Source of the DNA: Hespellia sp.
GTDB lineage: Bacteria > Bacillota > Clostridia > Lachnospirales > Lachnospiraceae
Reading direction: 5' to 3'
Assembly: GCA_028693555.1 (NCBI GenBank)
Contig: JAQUVD010000021.1
Span: 1 to 64,000, forward strand
Length of the DNA stretch: 64,000 nucleotides
In this document: positions 17,531-28,545 of the stretch, piece after piece
Position numbering within the stretch: the first letter of the stretch is position 1
Layout: the number at the start of each line of letters is the position of its first letter
Notes under the pieces: model-generated
Told to the model about the DNA's origin: nothing
Databases searched by the model: none
What the model saw: only the letters and a program-made list of their open reading frames with translations
Translations under genes and position numbers: made by a program

Positions 17531-18889
17531 CTAATATCCCAAGAAGCTGTTACCGCTTACCGAGAACGACTTATCACTATTCAAAAATCCTTTGTAATTA
17601 CGTACAAGCATCTGTGATTCAATCTGCTTCAATGTCTCAAGTACTACACCTACGATGATGATAATAGATGTTCCACCAAATGACACGCTTGCTCCGAATA
17701 CTCCATTAAAGAAGAATGGAATAACCTGAACGATGATCAGACCACAAGCACCAATGAAGATAATGTAATTCAAAATCTTCTGTAAGTACTCCACGGTTGA
17801 CTTTCCAGGACGAATACCAGGAATGAAGCCACCGCTCTTTTTCATGTTATTTGCAATCTCCAATGGGTTGAATGTAATTGACGTATAGAAATATGCAAAA
17901 AATACGGTTAAAAGAATATATACAATCAGTCCGATTGAATAAATCGGCTGTTCCGGATTACACCAGTTACTTGAACTCATCCCCTTAAGGATCTGACTCC
18001 CGATTCCTGTTCCGCTATCTTTGTTCAAGAACGAAGCAATAACGACCGGGAACTGCATCAATGAAGATGCAAAGATAATTGGAATAACACCTGCTGTATT
18101 AACTTTCAACGGAATATGTGTAGATTGTCCACCATAAGTCTTGCGTCCCTGTACTTTCTGAGAGTACTGAACAGCAATTCTTCTCTCACCATCCTGAAGA
18201 ATAATAACGAATACAACTACCAATACAACGATTGCGACAATGATCAGTGCTGCAAGAACTCCTCTTGCAATTGACTTTCCACTGACGAACTGTGTATAGA
18301 GTGAAACGAAATCATCAGGTACACGTGAAATGATGTTGATTAACAGTACAATTGAAATACCGTTTCCTACACCTTTTTCTGTAATTCTCTCACCAATCCA
18401 CATTAAGAATGCGGAACCGGCTGTGAGTGTCAGAATAACAATTGCTGCATTATACCATGTATAGTCAACAAGTAAACCCTGACGACCAAATCCAACTGCC
18501 ATAGCAGTCGATTCGATCAATGCAAGTGCTACTGTCACGTAACGGGTAATTGCTGCAATCTTCTTTCTTCCGTCTTCACCCTCTTTTTGCATTTCCTCTA
18601 ATTTAGGAATTGCAATTGTAAGAAGCTGCATGATAATGGAAGAAGTGATGTAAGGTGTAATGCTGAGTGCAAACACCGACATCGATGTAAACGAACCTCC
18701 GGTAAAGGCATCAAAAAAGTTCATCGCCTCACCGGTCTGATTCGCAAAAAAGTCCTTAATATAACTCGGATCCACACCTGGTGTTGGTAATTCGGAACCA
18801 AGCCTAACAACTACAAGCATTAAGAATGTGTAGAATAATCTTTTACGAATATCTTCAATCTGAAATGCTTTCTTAATTGTCTGGAACAT
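17531..18889 (-). CDS. secY: Preprotein translocase subunit SecY
   Basis: 452 aa, ten-helix channel subunit of the Sec translocon. Begins [21 protein letters not shown]; the conserved MKKSGGFIPGIRPGKSTVEYL loop and the C-terminal MLVRNYKGFL are present. Forms SecYEG for protein export. Its ATG overlaps the rplO stop codon by one base (TAATG), indicating coupled translation. Confidence 0.98.
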   Translation of the reverse strand: MFQTIKKAFQIEDIRKRLFYTFLMLVVVRLGSELPTPGVDPSYIKDFFANQTGEAMNFFDAFTGGSFTSMSVFALSITPYITSSIIMQLLTIAIPKLEEMQKEGEDGRKKIAAITRYVTVALALIESTAMAVGFGRQGLLVDYTWYNAAIVILTLTAGSAFLMWIGERITEKGVGNGISIVLLINIISRVPDDFVSLYTQFVSGKSIARGVLAALIIVAIVVLVVVFVIILQDGERRIAVQYSQKVQGRKTYGGQSTHIPLKVNTAGVIPIIFASSLMQFPVVIASFLNKDSGTGIGSQILKGMSSSNWCNPEQPIYSIGLIVYILLTVFFAYFYTSITFNPLEIANNMKKSGGFIPGIRPGKSTVEYLQKILNYIIFIGACGLIIVQVIPFFFNGVFGASVSFGGTSIIIIVGVVLETLKQIESQMLVRNYKGFLNSDKSFSVSGNSFLGY

Positions 18890-19329
18890 TAGATCACCTC
18901 AGCTTTTCCACCAAGAGCTTCGATCTTCTCAGCAGCTGATGCACTAAATGCATTTGCCTGAACTGTAAGCTTCTTAGTTAATTCTCCATTTCCAAGAATT
19001 TTAACACCATCGCGTGGGTTCTTAACAATACCGCTTTCGATTAAAGTCTCTACTGAAACAACTGATCCATCTTCGAATCCTTCTAAAGCACTTAAGTTGA
19101 TACCAACAATGTTCTTTGAGTTGATACAAGTAAATCCTCTTTTTGGAATTCGTCTGTATAATGGCATCTGACCACCTTCAAAACCTGGTCTTGTAGGGCC
19201 TGAACGAGCTCTCTGTCCTTTGTGACCTTTACCAGCCGTCTTACCATTTCCAGAACCGTGACCACGGCCTCTTCTGAAATTATCACTATGTTTTGCGCCG
19301 TCTGCTGGACGTAAGTTTGATAAATCCAT
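18889..19329 (-). CDS. rplO: 50S ribosomal protein L15
   Basis: 146 aa. Starts [14 protein letters not shown] with the Gly-rich RNA-binding [19 protein letters not shown] segment; ends with the L15e/L18e-like fold. Assembles late on 23S rRNA. Normal position between rpmD and secY. Confidence 0.98.
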   Translation of the reverse strand: MDLSNLRPADGAKHSDNFRRGRGHGSGNGKTAGKGHKGQRARSGPTRPGFEGGQMPLYRRIPKRGFTCINSKNIVGINLSALEGFEDGSVVSVETLIESGIVKNPRDGVKILGNGELTKKLTVQANAFSASAAEKIEALGGKAEVI

Positions 19330-19352
19330 GATACTACCTCCTTACTCTATTT

Positions 19353-19532
19353 TTATGCTTCTTCTACTTTTACTAAATGTCTAACTTGCTGTACCATACC
19401 TTTTGTTGCAGCATTATCTGGTAATACTACTGTCTGATGCATCTTCTTAAGACCAAGAGCTTCAACAGTTCTTTTATGCTTAGGTATCGCTCCGATAGTA
19501 GACTTTACTAATGTAACTTTTAAATTTGCCAT
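19353..19532 (-). CDS. rpmD: 50S ribosomal protein L30
   Basis: 59 aa: MANLKVTLVKSTIG, KHKRTVEALGL, VRHLVKVEEA. Compact L30 fold. It sits between rpsE (13 nt) and rplO (23 nt), the normal spc order. Confidence 0.97.
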   Translation of the reverse strand: MANLKVTLVKSTIGAIPKHKRTVEALGLKKMHQTVVLPDNAATKGMVQQVRHLVKVEEA

Positions 19533-19545
19533 TTTATAAGTCCCC

Positions 19546-20055
19546 CTATCCTAAAATTTCTTCTACTGATTTGCCACGAAGTTTTGCTACCTGCTCAGGT
19601 GATTTCACACCGTCTAATCCTGCGATTGTAGCAAGAACAACGTTCTGTTTGTTGTTAGATCCTAATGATTTTGTACGGATATTTTTAATTCCTGCAAGCT
19701 CGATGACTGCACGTGCAGGTCCTCCGGCGATAACTCCAGTACCATCTGGTGCTTTCTTTAATAATACAGAAGCTCCTCCAAATTTACCAGTTGTATCATG
19801 CTGTACACTATCATTTTCATCCAAGGCTACAGTGATGAGTCTCTTAGCAGCATCTTCCTTCCCCTTGCGGATTGCTTCCGGGATTTCAGTTGCTTTTCCT
19901 AAGCCTGCACCAACATGGCCATTTCCATCACCAACTACTACCAAAGCTGTAAAGCGCATATTACGTCCACCTTTAACAACTTTTGTAACTCGCTTGATGG
20001 ATACTACTCTGTCTTCCAGCTCTAAATTGCTGGCATCAATACGATCCTGTCTCAT
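19546..20055 (-). CDS. rpsE: 30S ribosomal protein S5
   Basis: 169 aa. N-terminal double-stranded RNA-binding fold with [19 protein letters not shown], then the C-terminal [16 protein letters not shown] block. Contributes to decoding accuracy and mRNA helicase activity at the entry site. Confidence 0.98.
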   Translation of the reverse strand: MRQDRIDASNLELEDRVVSIKRVTKVVKGGRNMRFTALVVVGDGNGHVGAGLGKATEIPEAIRKGKEDAAKRLITVALDENDSVQHDTTGKFGGASVLLKKAPDGTGVIAGGPARAVIELAGIKNIRTKSLGSNNKQNVVLATIAGLDGVKSPEQVAKLRGKSVEEILG

Positions 20056-20069
20056 GTTATGTCTCCCTT

Positions 20070-20438
20070 CTAGAAATTCAACCCAGCTTCGCGAGCTGCG
20101 TCTGCTAATGCTTTGATTTTACCCTGGTATATAAAGCCGCCTCTATCAAAGACAACATCTGTAATACCTTTTTCTTTTGCTTTTTCAGCAATAACTTTTC
20201 CTAAATATGCTGCTGCATCAACGTTGTTAGTTTTTTCCAATTCTGCTTTTACGCTTTTTTCAAGTGTAGAAGCTGCAACCAGTGTATTTCCAACTGTATC
20301 GTCAATAATTTGAGCATACATATGATTATTACTTCTAAACACAGCTAAACGTGGTCTTTCAGCAGTACCGCTGAAACGGTTACGTAATTTTCTATGTTTG
20401 TTAATACGAACTTTAGTTCTTGACTTTTTGCTAACCAT
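20070..20438 (-). CDS. rplR: 50S ribosomal protein L18
   Basis: 122 aa. Basic N-terminus then [19 protein letters not shown] and [21 protein letters not shown]. Binds 5S rRNA with L5. Confidence 0.98.
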   Translation of the reverse strand: MVSKKSRTKVRINKHRKLRNRFSGTAERPRLAVFRSNNHMYAQIIDDTVGNTLVAASTLEKSVKAELEKTNNVDAAAYLGKVIAEKAKEKGITDVVFDRGGFIYQGKIKALADAAREAGLNF

Positions 20439-20455
20439 CTTTGCACTCTCCTTAA

Positions 20456-20998
20456 TTATTTTTTACCAGTCTTACCAACTTTACGTCTGATAACTTCATC
20501 AGCATACTTAATACCTTTTCCTTTGTAAGGCTCAGGTCTTCTCTTGTCTCTGATTTCAGCTGCGTATTGGCCTACTTTTTCTTTATCGATACCCTTAACA
20601 GTAATTTTGTTCTGACCTTCAAGAACCGCTTCGATTCCCTCTGGATCGATCATCTCTACCGGGTGAGAGTATCCTAAACTTAATGTTAATTTGTTTCCTG
20701 ATTTTGCTGCTCTGTAACCAACTCCGTTTACTTCAAGGACTTTCTCATATCCGTCAGTAACACCAATGATCATATTATTAAGCAGTGTTCTTGTTAAACC
20801 ATGTAATGATTTCATTTTCTTTAAATCGTTTGGTCTTGATACTGTGATTTCAGTACCCTCCATTTTGATTTCCATTTCTGGTGCGAGCTCTTTTACAAGA
20901 GTTCCCTTTGGACCTTTTACAGTCACAACATTGTTATCAGCAATTTCTACAGTAACTCCTGCAGGAACTGTGATTGGCAGTCTTCCTATACGTGACAT
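20456..20998 (-). CDS. rplF: 50S ribosomal protein L6
   Basis: 180 aa, two tandem L6 folds. Starts [15 protein letters not shown]; ends [21 protein letters not shown], the conserved C-terminal signature near the factor-binding site. Confidence 0.98.
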   Translation of the reverse strand: MSRIGRLPITVPAGVTVEIADNNVVTVKGPKGTLVKELAPEMEIKMEGTEITVSRPNDLKKMKSLHGLTRTLLNNMIIGVTDGYEKVLEVNGVGYRAAKSGNKLTLSLGYSHPVEMIDPEGIEAVLEGQNKITVKGIDKEKVGQYAAEIRDKRRPEPYKGKGIKYADEVIRRKVGKTGKK

Positions 20999-21029
20999 AC
21001 CGTACCTCCTAACTTAAATTTTCGGAAGA

Positions 21030-21096
21030 GCTCTTTGGCTCCTCTGTTTTCAGTTGCATTTTTCGCTTGCGCTTGGTTTCGCTAAGTGTTCAGTGT
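21030..21096 (-). repeat. Possible divergent copy of the interspersed repeat (rpsH-rplF gap)
   Basis: The 98-nt gap contains GCTAAGTGTTCAGTGT directly beside the rpsH stop codon, echoing the CACTAAGTG[CT]TCTA end of copies A-C, and a GAGC..GCTC hairpin near 21026. The rest does not align well, so relatedness is uncertain. Confidence 0.35.
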
Positions 21097-21498
21097 CTAC
21101 CATACGAAGCAAAGTACTTCTCCGCCTACATTCAATTTTCTAGCTTCTTTGTCAGTGATTACACCGGCATTTGTAGAAATGATTGCAGTTCCAAGTCCAC
21201 CTAATACCTTAGGAAGATCTTCGTTGCTTGCGTATACACGAAGTCCTGGTTTAGAGATTCTCTTGATTCCCGAAATAACTTTTTCATTCTTATCTGCGCC
21301 GTATTTTAATGTGATTTTAATTGTCTTAAAAACACCATCTTCTACGATATCATATTTCTGAATGTATCCTTCATCTAATAAGATATTAGCAATAGCTAAT
21401 TTGATCTTTGATGATGGTACATCGACTGTGTCATGTTTAGCAGTATTTGCATTACGGATTCTTGTAAGCATATCTGCGATTGGATCGCTCATAGTCAT
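21097..21498 (-). CDS. rpsH: 30S ribosomal protein S8
   Basis: 133 aa. Starts at the first of two ATG codons (21498), best spaced from [33 protein letters not shown] and the C-terminal [21 protein letters not shown] are diagnostic. Binds the central domain of 16S rRNA and represses the spc operon in some bacteria. Confidence 0.98.
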   Translation of the reverse strand: MTMSDPIADMLTRIRNANTAKHDTVDVPSSKIKLAIANILLDEGYIQKYDIVEDGVFKTIKITLKYGADKNEKVISGIKRISKPGLRVYASNEDLPKVLGGLGTAIISTNAGVITDKEARKLNVGGEVLCFVW

Positions 21499-21516
21499 TT
21501 GTCATTTACCTCCTTC

Positions 21517-21702
21517 TTACCAGCTTGCTTTTTTAACGCCTGGGATTTGTCCTTTATATGCTAACTCACGGAAGCAAATACGACAGATACCATATTTTCT
21601 TAATACAGAATGTGGACGTCCGCAAATTGTGCAACGTGTATAAGCTCTTGTAGAGAACTTAGGTTCTTTCTGCTGCTTGATTTTCATAGATGTTTTAGCC
21701 AT
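21517..21702 (-). CDS. rpsN: 30S ribosomal protein S14, zinc-binding type Z
   Basis: 61 aa, the short form with a zinc ribbon at Cys24, Cys27, Cys40 and Cys43 ([20 protein letters not shown]). Sits in the head of the small subunit. Between rplE and rpsH as usual. Confidence 0.98.
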   Translation of the reverse strand: MAKTSMKIKQQKEPKFSTRAYTRCTICGRPHSVLRKYGICRICFRELAYKGQIPGVKKASW

Positions 21703-21716
21703 AATTTACCTCCTTA

Positions 21717-22256
21717 TTATTTTGTGAACGGCATGTTGAACTGTGCTAACAGTTCGCGAGCCTCTTCATCTGTGTTAGCTGTTGTAACGAAAATTACATC
21801 CATACCTCTTACTTTATCAATCTTATCGTATTCGATTTCAGGGAAGATTAACTGCTCCTTGATTCCAAGTGCATAATTTCCTCTTCCGTCAAATGCGTTA
21901 GGATTTACACCTCTAAAGTCACGTACACGAGGCAAAGCAAGATTTACAAGACGATCAAGGAATTCATACATTCTCTCTCCACGTAATGTAACTTTACATC
22001 CGATTTCCATACCTTCTCTAAGTTTGAAGTTCGCTACAGAATTCTTAGCTTTTGTAAGAACCGCTTTCTGTCCTGAGATTTTCTCAAGATCAGCTACTGC
22101 TGACTCTAATACTTTTTTGTTTTCTTTTGCTTCGCCAACACCCATGTTGATAACAATCTTATCAAGTTTTGGCACTTCCATAATATTCTTATAACCGAAT
22201 TTTTTGATCAATGCATCCACGATCTCATTCTGGTAAGTATCTTTTAATCTACTCAA
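21717..22256 (-). CDS. rplE: 50S ribosomal protein L5
   Basis: 179 aa. [21 protein letters not shown] and [19 protein letters not shown] are family signatures. Binds 5S rRNA and contacts P-site tRNA. Confidence 0.98.
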   Translation of the reverse strand: MSRLKDTYQNEIVDALIKKFGYKNIMEVPKLDKIVINMGVGEAKENKKVLESAVADLEKISGQKAVLTKAKNSVANFKLREGMEIGCKVTLRGERMYEFLDRLVNLALPRVRDFRGVNPNAFDGRGNYALGIKEQLIFPEIEYDKIDKVRGMDVIFVTTANTDEEARELLAQFNMPFTK

Positions 22257-22279
22257 AGTTTTGGATCCTCCTTCCCAAA

Positions 22280-22591
22280 TTAATCAATCACGTCGCCTGT
22301 TGATTTTGCGAAACGTACTTTTTTGTCTCCATCCATCTTGAACCCTACGCGAGTAGCTGTTCCTTTGTGAATGTACATAACGTTTGAAATATCAATCAGA
22401 CCTTCCTGATGAACGATTCCACCATTCTGATTTGCAGCACTTGGTTTTGTGTGCTTTGTCAGCATGTTGACTCCTTCAACAAGAACTTTACCGTTTTTCA
22501 TATCTACAGCAATGACTTTGCCTTCTTTATCTTTGTCTTTACCGGCGATTACTTTAACCATATCACCTTTTTTGATTTTCATAGTTGACAT
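22280..22591 (-). CDS. rplX: 50S ribosomal protein L24
   Basis: 103 aa. KOW motif [23 protein letters not shown] at the N-terminus. Assembly initiator on 23S rRNA near the exit tunnel. The first ATG (22591) is best spaced from GGAGGTG. Confidence 0.98.
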   Translation of the reverse strand: MSTMKIKKGDMVKVIAGKDKDKEGKVIAVDMKNGKVLVEGVNMLTKHTKPSAANQNGGIVHQEGLIDISNVMYIHKGTATRVGFKMDGDKKVRFAKSTGDVID

Positions 22592-22604
22592 TTACGGCAC
22601 CTCC

Positions 22605-22973
22605 TTAAAGTACTTCTGGAGCTAAAGAAACGATTTTCATAAATGATTTCTCACGAAGCTCTCTTGCTACTGGTCCAAAAATACGAGTTCCTTTTGGGTT
22701 ATTGTCATCTTTTATAATTACAGCAGCATTTTCATCGAATCGAATGTATGAACCATCTTTACGACGAGCACCTTTTACAGTACGTACAACTACAGCTTTA
22801 ACAACGTCACCTTTTTTAACAACGCCGCCTGGTGTTGCATCTTTGACCGTTGCAACAATTACGTCTCCGATTGTGGCGTATCTTCTTGTAGAGCCACCCA
22901 AAACACGGATACAAAGTAATTCTTTAGCACCTGTATTGTCTGCTACTTTAAGTCTACTTTCTTGTTGTATCAT
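22605..22973 (-). CDS. rplN: 50S ribosomal protein L14
   Basis: 122 aa. [20 protein letters not shown] and the C-terminal [23 protein letters not shown] are nearly invariant. Forms an intersubunit bridge. Confidence 0.98.
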   Translation of the reverse strand: MIQQESRLKVADNTGAKELLCIRVLGGSTRRYATIGDVIVATVKDATPGGVVKKGDVVKAVVVRTVKGARRKDGSYIRFDENAAVIIKDDNNPKGTRIFGPVARELREKSFMKIVSLAPEVL

Positions 22974-23012
22974 GCAGATAAACCTCCTTCATAAATTCCG
23001 AATTGCAAAATA

Positions 23013-23267
23013 TTATTTTGCTTTCTCCATAACTTCTACAAGTCTCCATCTTTTATCTTTTGATAAAGGTCTTGTTTCCATAACTTTTACTGTATCTCCA
23101 ATGTTGCATACGTTAGCTTCATCGTGAGCTTTCAATTTATAAGTTCTTTTCATGATTTTCTTATAAAGAGGATGCTTTACGTGGTCTACGACTGCAACAA
23201 CGATTGTTTTGTCCATTTTATTACTAACAACCTTACCTGTACGCGTTTTTCTTAAATTTCTTTCCAC
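23013..23267 (-). CDS. rpsQ: 30S ribosomal protein S17
   Basis: 84 aa, OB fold: [21 protein letters not shown], then [22 protein letters not shown]. Binds 16S rRNA helix 11 region early in assembly. Confidence 0.98.
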   Translation of the reverse strand: MERNLRKTRTGKVVSNKMDKTIVVAVVDHVKHPLYKKIMKRTYKLKAHDEANVCNIGDTVKVMETRPLSKDKRWRLVEVMEKAK

Positions 23268-23269
23268 GA

Positions 23270-23476
23270 TTAGTTCTCCTTCCCAGCTTCTGTAATTGCT
23301 GTCTGAATTCTTGCGATATTCTTTCTAACTACTTTGATTCTGCTTGTATTATCTAACTGATTAGTCGCGTTCTGGAATCTTAAATTAAAAAGTTCCTTCT
23401 TAGCAGCTACTAATTCTTCATTTAATTCTTCAACAGATTTCCCTTTTATTTCCTGGTTAAATTCCTTAATTTTCAC
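23270..23476 (-). CDS. rpmC: 50S ribosomal protein L29
   Basis: 68 aa from a GTG at 23476 ([12 protein letters not shown]). The site AAGGCGGTGAT, close to the anti-SD complement, lies 8 nt upstream inside the end of rplP; an in-frame GTG at 23485 falls within that site. Two-helix protein with [13 protein letters not shown] and [10 protein letters not shown]; located at the tunnel exit. Overlaps rplP by 11 nt. Confidence 0.95.
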   Translation of the reverse strand: MKIKEFNQEIKGKSVEELNEELVAAKKELFNLRFQNATNQLDNTSRIKVVRKNIARIQTAITEAGKEN

Positions 23477-23903
23477 TGTTATCACCGCCTTCTAACTGAG
23501 CTTTAGAAACGATCTTGCACTTACAAGGTAACTTGTGCATCGCAAGACGTAAGGCTTCTTTAGCAATCTCTTCTGGAACGCCTGCGATTTCGAACATCAC
23601 ACGTCCCGGTTTCACTACTGCTACCCAATATTCCAAAGCACCTTTTCCTTTACCCATTCGAGTTTCAAGAGGTTTGTGTGTTACTGGTTTATCTGGGAAT
23701 ATTTTAATCCAAACCTGGCCACCACGCTTAATGTAACGAGTCATGGCAACACGGGCTGCTTCAATCTGGTTTGAACGAATCCAACAAGGTTCTGTTGCAA
23801 CGATACCATATTCACCATTTGAAATCGTGTTTCCTCTGAGGGCTTTTCCCTTCATAGATCCACGGAATTGCTTTCTACGTTTTACTCTTTTTGGCATTAA
23901 CAT
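23466..23903 (-). CDS. rplP: 50S ribosomal protein L16
   Basis: 145 aa. [19 protein letters not shown] start; GRMGKGKG-like segment [21 protein letters not shown] and the [17 protein letters not shown] end. Organises the A-site tRNA region. Its last codons contain the rpmC ribosome site. Confidence 0.98.
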   Translation of the reverse strand: MLMPKRVKRRKQFRGSMKGKALRGNTISNGEYGIVATEPCWIRSNQIEAARVAMTRYIKRGGQVWIKIFPDKPVTHKPLETRMGKGKGALEYWVAVVKPGRVMFEIAGVPEEIAKEALRLAMHKLPCKCKIVSKAQLEGGDNSEN

Positions 23904-23905
23904 AA

Positions 23906-24562
23906 TTATCTATCGCTCCCTTCCTTAGTTGCTTTAGTTGGAAGAACTTCGCCTTTATAAATCCATACCTTAACACCAACTTTACCGTAAGTTGTGTTAG
24001 CTTCAGCGAATCCATAATCGATGTCAGCTCTTAATGTCTGAAGTGGAATGGTTCCTTCGCTGTAGAACTCTGTACGAGCCATATCAGCCCCGCCTACACG
24101 TCCGGAAACCTGTGTCTTAACACCAAGTGCTCCTGATTTCATTGTTCTTGACATGCAGGATTTCATTGCACGTCTGAAAGAAATACGGTTTTCCAGCTGT
24201 GTTGCGATGTTTTCAGCCACTAACTGAGCATCTTTGTCTGGACGTTTGATTTCTTTGATATCTACAACTAATTTCTTATCTGTGTACTGTGCAAGTTCAG
24301 CTTTCACTTTCTCGATCTCTGAACCACCCTTACCAATTACAACACCAGGTTTTGCTGTGTAAATGATAATTTTAACGCGATCTGATGCTCTTTCGATTTC
24401 AATCTTTGAAACACCGGCGCTGTATAATTTCTTCTTAAGAAATGTTCTGATTTCATGGTCTTCTACTAAGTAGTCTGCAAAGTCTTTCTCAGCATACCAT
24501 TTAGAATCCCAGTCTTTAATAATACCGACTCTTATTCCATGAGGATTAACTTTCTGTCCCAT
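23906..24562 (-). CDS. rpsC: 30S ribosomal protein S3
   Basis: 218 aa. KH domain with [15 protein letters not shown], then the C-terminal domain [12 protein letters not shown] and [13 protein letters not shown]. At the mRNA entry pore. Confidence 0.98.
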   Translation of the reverse strand: MGQKVNPHGIRVGIIKDWDSKWYAEKDFADYLVEDHEIRTFLKKKLYSAGVSKIEIERASDRVKIIIYTAKPGVVIGKGGSEIEKVKAELAQYTDKKLVVDIKEIKRPDKDAQLVAENIATQLENRISFRRAMKSCMSRTMKSGALGVKTQVSGRVGGADMARTEFYSEGTIPLQTLRADIDYGFAEANTTYGKVGVKVWIYKGEVLPTKATKEGSDR

Positions 24563-24573
24563 TATGTCCCTCC

Positions 24574-24960
24574 TTATCTTTCATTCAGCACGATTGTGAT
24601 ATGGCTCATTCTCTTTTCGATTCTGTAAGCTCTACCCTGTGCTCTTGGTTTGATTCTTTTCATTGTTGGTCCTTTATTTGCGTAACATTCCTCAATATAA
24701 AGGTTTTCAACATTCATACCGTTGTTGTTTTCAGCATTTGCGATTGCTGATTTTAATAATTTTTCAATAACACTTGAAGCATATCTTGGATTGTAAGCTA
24801 AGATACCAAGTGCTGACTGTACATCCTTACCTCTGATTGCATCTAATACGAAGCATGCCTTCTGTACTGAGATTCTAGCGTAAGAGATTTTTGCTGAAGG
24901 TCTTGTATCTTTAACAGCATTTCTTTCTCTCTTGATTTGGGATCTATGTCCTTTTGCCAT
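24574..24960 (-). CDS. rplV: 50S ribosomal protein L22
   Basis: 128 aa. [20 protein letters not shown] and the tunnel-lining hairpin, ending [21 protein letters not shown]. Mutations in the hairpin give macrolide resistance in other species; none is inferred here. Confidence 0.98.
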   Translation of the reverse strand: MAKGHRSQIKRERNAVKDTRPSAKISYARISVQKACFVLDAIRGKDVQSALGILAYNPRYASSVIEKLLKSAIANAENNNGMNVENLYIEECYANKGPTMKRIKPRAQGRAYRIEKRMSHITIVLNER

Positions 24961-24988
24961 GGATGAATCCTCCTTTCAAATATTGTAA

Positions 24989-25270
24989 TTATTTCAATTT
25001 TGATTTCTTTTCGTCTTTTCCATGTCCTCTGTAAGTTCTTGTTGCAACGAACTCTCCGAGTTTGTGTCCAACCATGTCTTCTGTAACATATACAGGTACA
25101 TGTTTTCTTCCGTCGTGGACAGCAATTGTGTGTCCAACGAAACTTGGGAAGATTGTAGAACGACGAGACCATGTCTTAATAACTGATTTATCATCTGCAG
25201 CATTCATAGCGTCTACTTTTTTCAGTAAGCTTTCATCTGCAAATGGTCCTTTTTTAAGTGAGCGAGCCAT
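24989..25270 (-). CDS. rpsS: 30S ribosomal protein S19
   Basis: 93 aa. [16 protein letters not shown], then [19 protein letters not shown] and [16 protein letters not shown]. Located in the head of the small subunit next to S13. Confidence 0.98.
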   Translation of the reverse strand: MARSLKKGPFADESLLKKVDAMNAADDKSVIKTWSRRSTIFPSFVGHTIAVHDGRKHVPVYVTEDMVGHKLGEFVATRTYRGHGKDEKKSKLK

Positions 25271-25296
25271 AGGTTCTAACCTCCTTGTAAACTGAT

Positions 25297-26139
25297 TTAT
25301 TTGATACCTTTACCATCTCTTCTTCTAACGATCATCTTGTTAGACTTGTTGTTTTTCTTACGAGTCTTAAGACCAAGTGCCGGTTTACCCCAAGGTGTAC
25401 ATGGACCTGGACGACCAATACCTGTCTTACCTTCTCCACCACCGTGTGGATGATCGTTTGGATTCATAACAGAACCACGTACTGTAGGTCTGAATCCCAT
25501 ATGACGTGTACGACCAGCTTTACCGATGTTGATCAGGTTGTGATCTCCGTTTCCAACTACACCGATAGATGCTCTACAGATGATTGGAACCATTCTCATT
25601 TCTCCTGATGGTAATCTAAGTGTTGCATATTTTCCTTCTTTCGCCATTAACTGAGCGCTGTTACCTGCTGAACGAACCATCTGTCCGCCTTTTCCAGGAT
25701 ATAACTCAATGTTATGGATCTGAGTACCTACTGGAATCTCAGATAAAGGTAAACAGTTACCTACTTTAACTTCAGATCCGGAACCGTTCATAACTGTCAT
25801 TCCATCTGTCAGTCCTTCTGGTGCGAGGATGTATGCTTTCTCACCATCAGCATAAGCGATAAGTGCGATATTAGCTGTTCTGTTTGGATCGTACTCGATT
25901 CCGATTACAGTTGCTGGAATACCATCTTTCTTTCTCTTAAAGTCGATAATTCTATATTTTCTTTTTGCTCCGCCTCCGCGGTGTCTTACAGTGATTTTAC
26001 CTTGATTGTTACGACCGGCTGTTCTGCTCTTAGAATCTAATAAAGATTTTTCTGGAGTAGTTTTTGTGATTTCCGAGAAATCCGAACCTGTCATCTGTCT
26101 TCTGGAAGGTGTATATGGGCGATATGTTTTAATTCCCAT
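25297..26139 (-). CDS. rplB: 50S ribosomal protein L2
   Basis: 280 aa from the ATG at 26139 ([14 protein letters not shown]) with AAAGGAGTGAT upstream; an in-frame GTG at 26148 lies inside that site. [21 protein letters not shown] and [21 protein letters not shown] are the family signatures. Needed for peptidyl-transferase function. Confidence 0.98.
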   Translation of the reverse strand: MGIKTYRPYTPSRRQMTGSDFSEITKTTPEKSLLDSKSRTAGRNNQGKITVRHRGGGAKRKYRIIDFKRKKDGIPATVIGIEYDPNRTANIALIAYADGEKAYILAPEGLTDGMTVMNGSGSEVKVGNCLPLSEIPVGTQIHNIELYPGKGGQMVRSAGNSAQLMAKEGKYATLRLPSGEMRMVPIICRASIGVVGNGDHNLINIGKAGRTRHMGFRPTVRGSVMNPNDHPHGGGEGKTGIGRPGPCTPWGKPALGLKTRKKNNKSNKMIVRRRDGKGIK

Positions 26140-26225
26140 TATGATCACTCCTTTCGTTATTGTTTATTCTCACGGTTTCATTCCGTATTATTATAGTTAC
26201 TAATACTTTGCTAAGTATTCTAGGT

Positions 26226-26525
26226 TTACAGTCCTTCAAAGATTTCGATTTCTTTGCTGTCTTCTGTTAACTGAACGATAGCTTTCTTCGTCTTAGCTGT
26301 TTTACCGGTTGTCGTTCCACGTCTCTTGTTCTTACCTTCAAGATTCATTGTGTTGACACCTTTTACTTTTGTTCCTTCGAACATTTTTTCAACAGCTTCT
26401 TTGATCTGATTCTTTGTAGCTTCTGTATGAACTAAGAATGTATATTTCTTGTCAGCCATAAGCTCCATAGTCTTTTCTGTTACGACCGGTTTAAGGATTA
26501 CATCATAATACTGTATATTTGCCAT
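26226..26525 (-). CDS. rplW: 50S ribosomal protein L23
   Basis: 99 aa. VILKPVVTEKTMELMADKKYTFLV and VKGVNTMNLEGKNKRRG. At the tunnel exit; docking site for trigger factor and SRP. Its ATG overlaps the rplD stop codon by one base (TAATG). Confidence 0.98.
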   Translation of the reverse strand: MANIQYYDVILKPVVTEKTMELMADKKYTFLVHTEATKNQIKEAVEKMFEGTKVKGVNTMNLEGKNKRRGTTTGKTAKTKKAIVQLTEDSKEIEIFEGL

Positions 26526-27145
26526 TATGCGTACACCTCCTCAATATTTGCAACAGCAGCTTTTGTTGTAATTACTGTGTTGTATTTTAAGATATCATAT
26601 ACATTGATTGTATTTGTTCTGGCAACTTTCACATCAGCGATGTTTCTTGCAGAAATTTCTGCATTTTTGTTACCGTCTTCTAATACGACTAACGCTTTTG
26701 ATACCTCTAAATTATTTAATACATTCTGGAAGTTCTTTGTTTTGATTTCATCAAATTTGATTTCGTCAACAACGATAAACTTCTTCTCTTCTACTTTAGA
26801 AGTAAGAACTGATTTAAGAGCAGCTCTCTTTTCTTTTTTGTTTAATTTGAAAGAATAGTCTCTTGGTGTTGGCGCGAATACAACTCCACCGCCTGTCCAC
26901 TGAGGAGATCTTGTAGAACCCTGTCTTGCATGTCCGGTTCCTTTCTGTCTCCATGGCTTTCTTCCACCGCCTGAAACTTCTGAGCGAGTTTTCGCTTTCT
27001 GTGTTCCCTGACGATTATTTGCGAGCTGGCTTACTACTGCCATGTGTACCAAATGATCATTGACTTCTACGCCAAAGATTGCATCATTTAATTCCATGCT
27101 TCCAACTTCTTTACCTTCAATATTGTAAACAGATACATTTGCCAT
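26525..27145 (-). CDS. rplD: 50S ribosomal protein L4
   Basis: 206 aa. GSMELNDAIFG, then the extended loop SEVSGGGRKPWRQKGTGHAR that reaches the exit tunnel. In other bacteria L4 represses its own S10 operon through the rpsJ leader, making it the natural candidate ligand for the leader at 28300-28545. Confidence 0.98.
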   Translation of the reverse strand: MANVSVYNIEGKEVGSMELNDAIFGVEVNDHLVHMAVVSQLANNRQGTQKAKTRSEVSGGGRKPWRQKGTGHARQGSTRSPQWTGGGVVFAPTPRDYSFKLNKKEKRAALKSVLTSKVEEKKFIVVDEIKFDEIKTKNFQNVLNNLEVSKALVVLEDGNKNAEISARNIADVKVARTNTINVYDILKYNTVITTKAAVANIEEVYA

Positions 27146-27172
27146 CTGTGTGTTCCTCCTTTCTTAGTAAGA

Positions 27173-27853
27173 CTAGATTGCCTTTACTGTTTCTTTAATT
27201 GTTACTAAAGATTTCTTAGGTCCAGGTACCGCACCCTTAACTAAGAGTAAGTTCTTGTCAGCATCTACTCGAACAATTTCAAGATTCTGAACTGTGATTT
27301 GTTTGCTTCCCATATGTCCCGGCATCTTCTTACCTTTGAATACTTTACTTGGATCTGATGCAGAACCATTGGAACCTGCATGACGATGGAATTTAGAACC
27401 ATGTGTCATTGGTCCACGGCTTTGGTTATGACGCTTAATAGCACCCTGGAAACCTTTACCTTTTGAGATAGCTGTTGCATCGACTTTGTCGCCTGCTTCA
27501 AAGATGTCAGCTTTGATTTCCTGAGCTAATGTATATTCCTCAGCATTCTCAAACTTAAACTCTTTTACAAATCTCTTTCCTGAAACACCAGCTTTATCAA
27601 AGTGTCCCTTTTCAGCTTTTGTTACACCGTTTCTATGAACGATTTCTTTTTTACCAGACTTGTCTGTGTTAACAATCTTTTCTTTCTTGTCAACAAAACC
27701 AACCTGAACTGCGCTGTAACCGTCGTTCTCTGCTGTCTTAACCTGTGTTACTACACAAGGACCAGCCTGAAGGACTGTTACTGGAATTAATTCTCCGTCT
27801 TCTGTGAAGATCTGAGTCATTCCGACTTTCGTAGCTAAAATAGCTTTCTTCAT
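27173..27853 (-). CDS. rplC: 50S ribosomal protein L3
   Basis: 226 aa from the ATG at 27853 ([16 protein letters not shown]) with AGGAGGT upstream; an earlier in-frame start at 27886 has no ribosome site. The [20 protein letters not shown] segment reaches toward the peptidyl-transferase centre. Confidence 0.98.
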   Translation of the reverse strand: MKKAILATKVGMTQIFTEDGELIPVTVLQAGPCVVTQVKTAENDGYSAVQVGFVDKKEKIVNTDKSGKKEIVHRNGVTKAEKGHFDKAGVSGKRFVKEFKFENAEEYTLAQEIKADIFEAGDKVDATAISKGKGFQGAIKRHNQSRGPMTHGSKFHRHAGSNGSASDPSKVFKGKKMPGHMGSKQITVQNLEIVRVDADKNLLLVKGAVPGPKKSLVTIKETVKAI

Positions 27854-27978
27854 TATTACTACCTCCTGTAATATACAGCGGATCACGATATTCTGTGATC
27901 ATCCTACATCTAGGATACTTACTGTCTGTTTAATGTGTTGCTTCCCATAATATGATGAAGTTCGTTTCACCCGGTTTC

Positions 27979-28299
27979 CTAGGCTTTGTTCTTCATCTTG
28001 ATATCGATGTAAACACCAGCCGGCATCTCTAATCTAGATAATGCATCAACTGTTTTCTGTGTTGGTGTCATGATATCAATGAGTCTCTTATGAGTTCTCT
28101 GTTCGAACTGCTCTCTAGAGTCTTTGTACTTGTGTACCGCTCTAAGAATTGTAACTACTTCCTTCTTAGTTGGAAGTGGTACAGGACCACTCACCTGTGC
28201 TCCGTTCTTCTTTACAGTTTCGATGATTTTTTTTGCAGATGCATCTACCAATTGGTGATCATATGCCTTCAATGTGATTCTCATTACTTGACTTGCCAT
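27979..28299 (-). CDS. rpsJ: 30S ribosomal protein S10
   Basis: 106 aa. [40 protein letters not shown] and [13 protein letters not shown] are diagnostic. Part of the small-subunit head and, as NusE, of antitermination complexes. First gene of the S10 operon, behind a 245-nt structured leader and a clear promoter. Confidence 0.98.
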   Translation of the reverse strand: MASQVMRITLKAYDHQLVDASAKKIIETVKKNGAQVSGPVPLPTKKEVVTILRAVHKYKDSREQFEQRTHKRLIDIMTPTQKTVDALSRLEMPAGVYIDIKMKNKA

Positions 28300-28545
28300 A
28301 AAAAAAGTCGCCTCCTTTTCGTACTATGTTCTTCAGTACGACAAGCGGTGACTGTACACTCTCCCGTGTGTGTCGCGGTGGACCTACACGTTGTTTCCAC
28401 TCTTGATGGTGGACGTTATGATTCGTACAGTGACTTGTCGCCAGTTTCCTAACTTGACATTCGCTCCACTGAAAACCTGCTAAACCGAATATTTTCAGTC
28501 CGCAGCAACCTCACGCTTCAACGCTATCAATGTCACAGCTTTTTT
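28300..28545 (-). promoter_or_regulatory. S10 operon leader RNA
   Basis: Untranslated leader between the promoter and rpsJ. Hairpin 1: ACTGAAAA/TTTTCAGT (28468-28475 and 28492-28499). A long-range stem then closes a multibranch element: CGACAAG/CTTGTCG (28339-28345 and 28434-28440) continued by ACTGTAC/GTACAGT (28351-28357 and 28425-28431), with CCAC/GTGG inside. The layout fits an autoregulatory ribosomal-protein leader; L4 is the expected effector from other species, not shown here. Confidence 0.7.

Noticed and set aside
19526-20116. 196-codon plus-strand reading frame
   Set aside because: Mirror of rpsE and rplR; low-complexity Ser/Pro/Leu composition.
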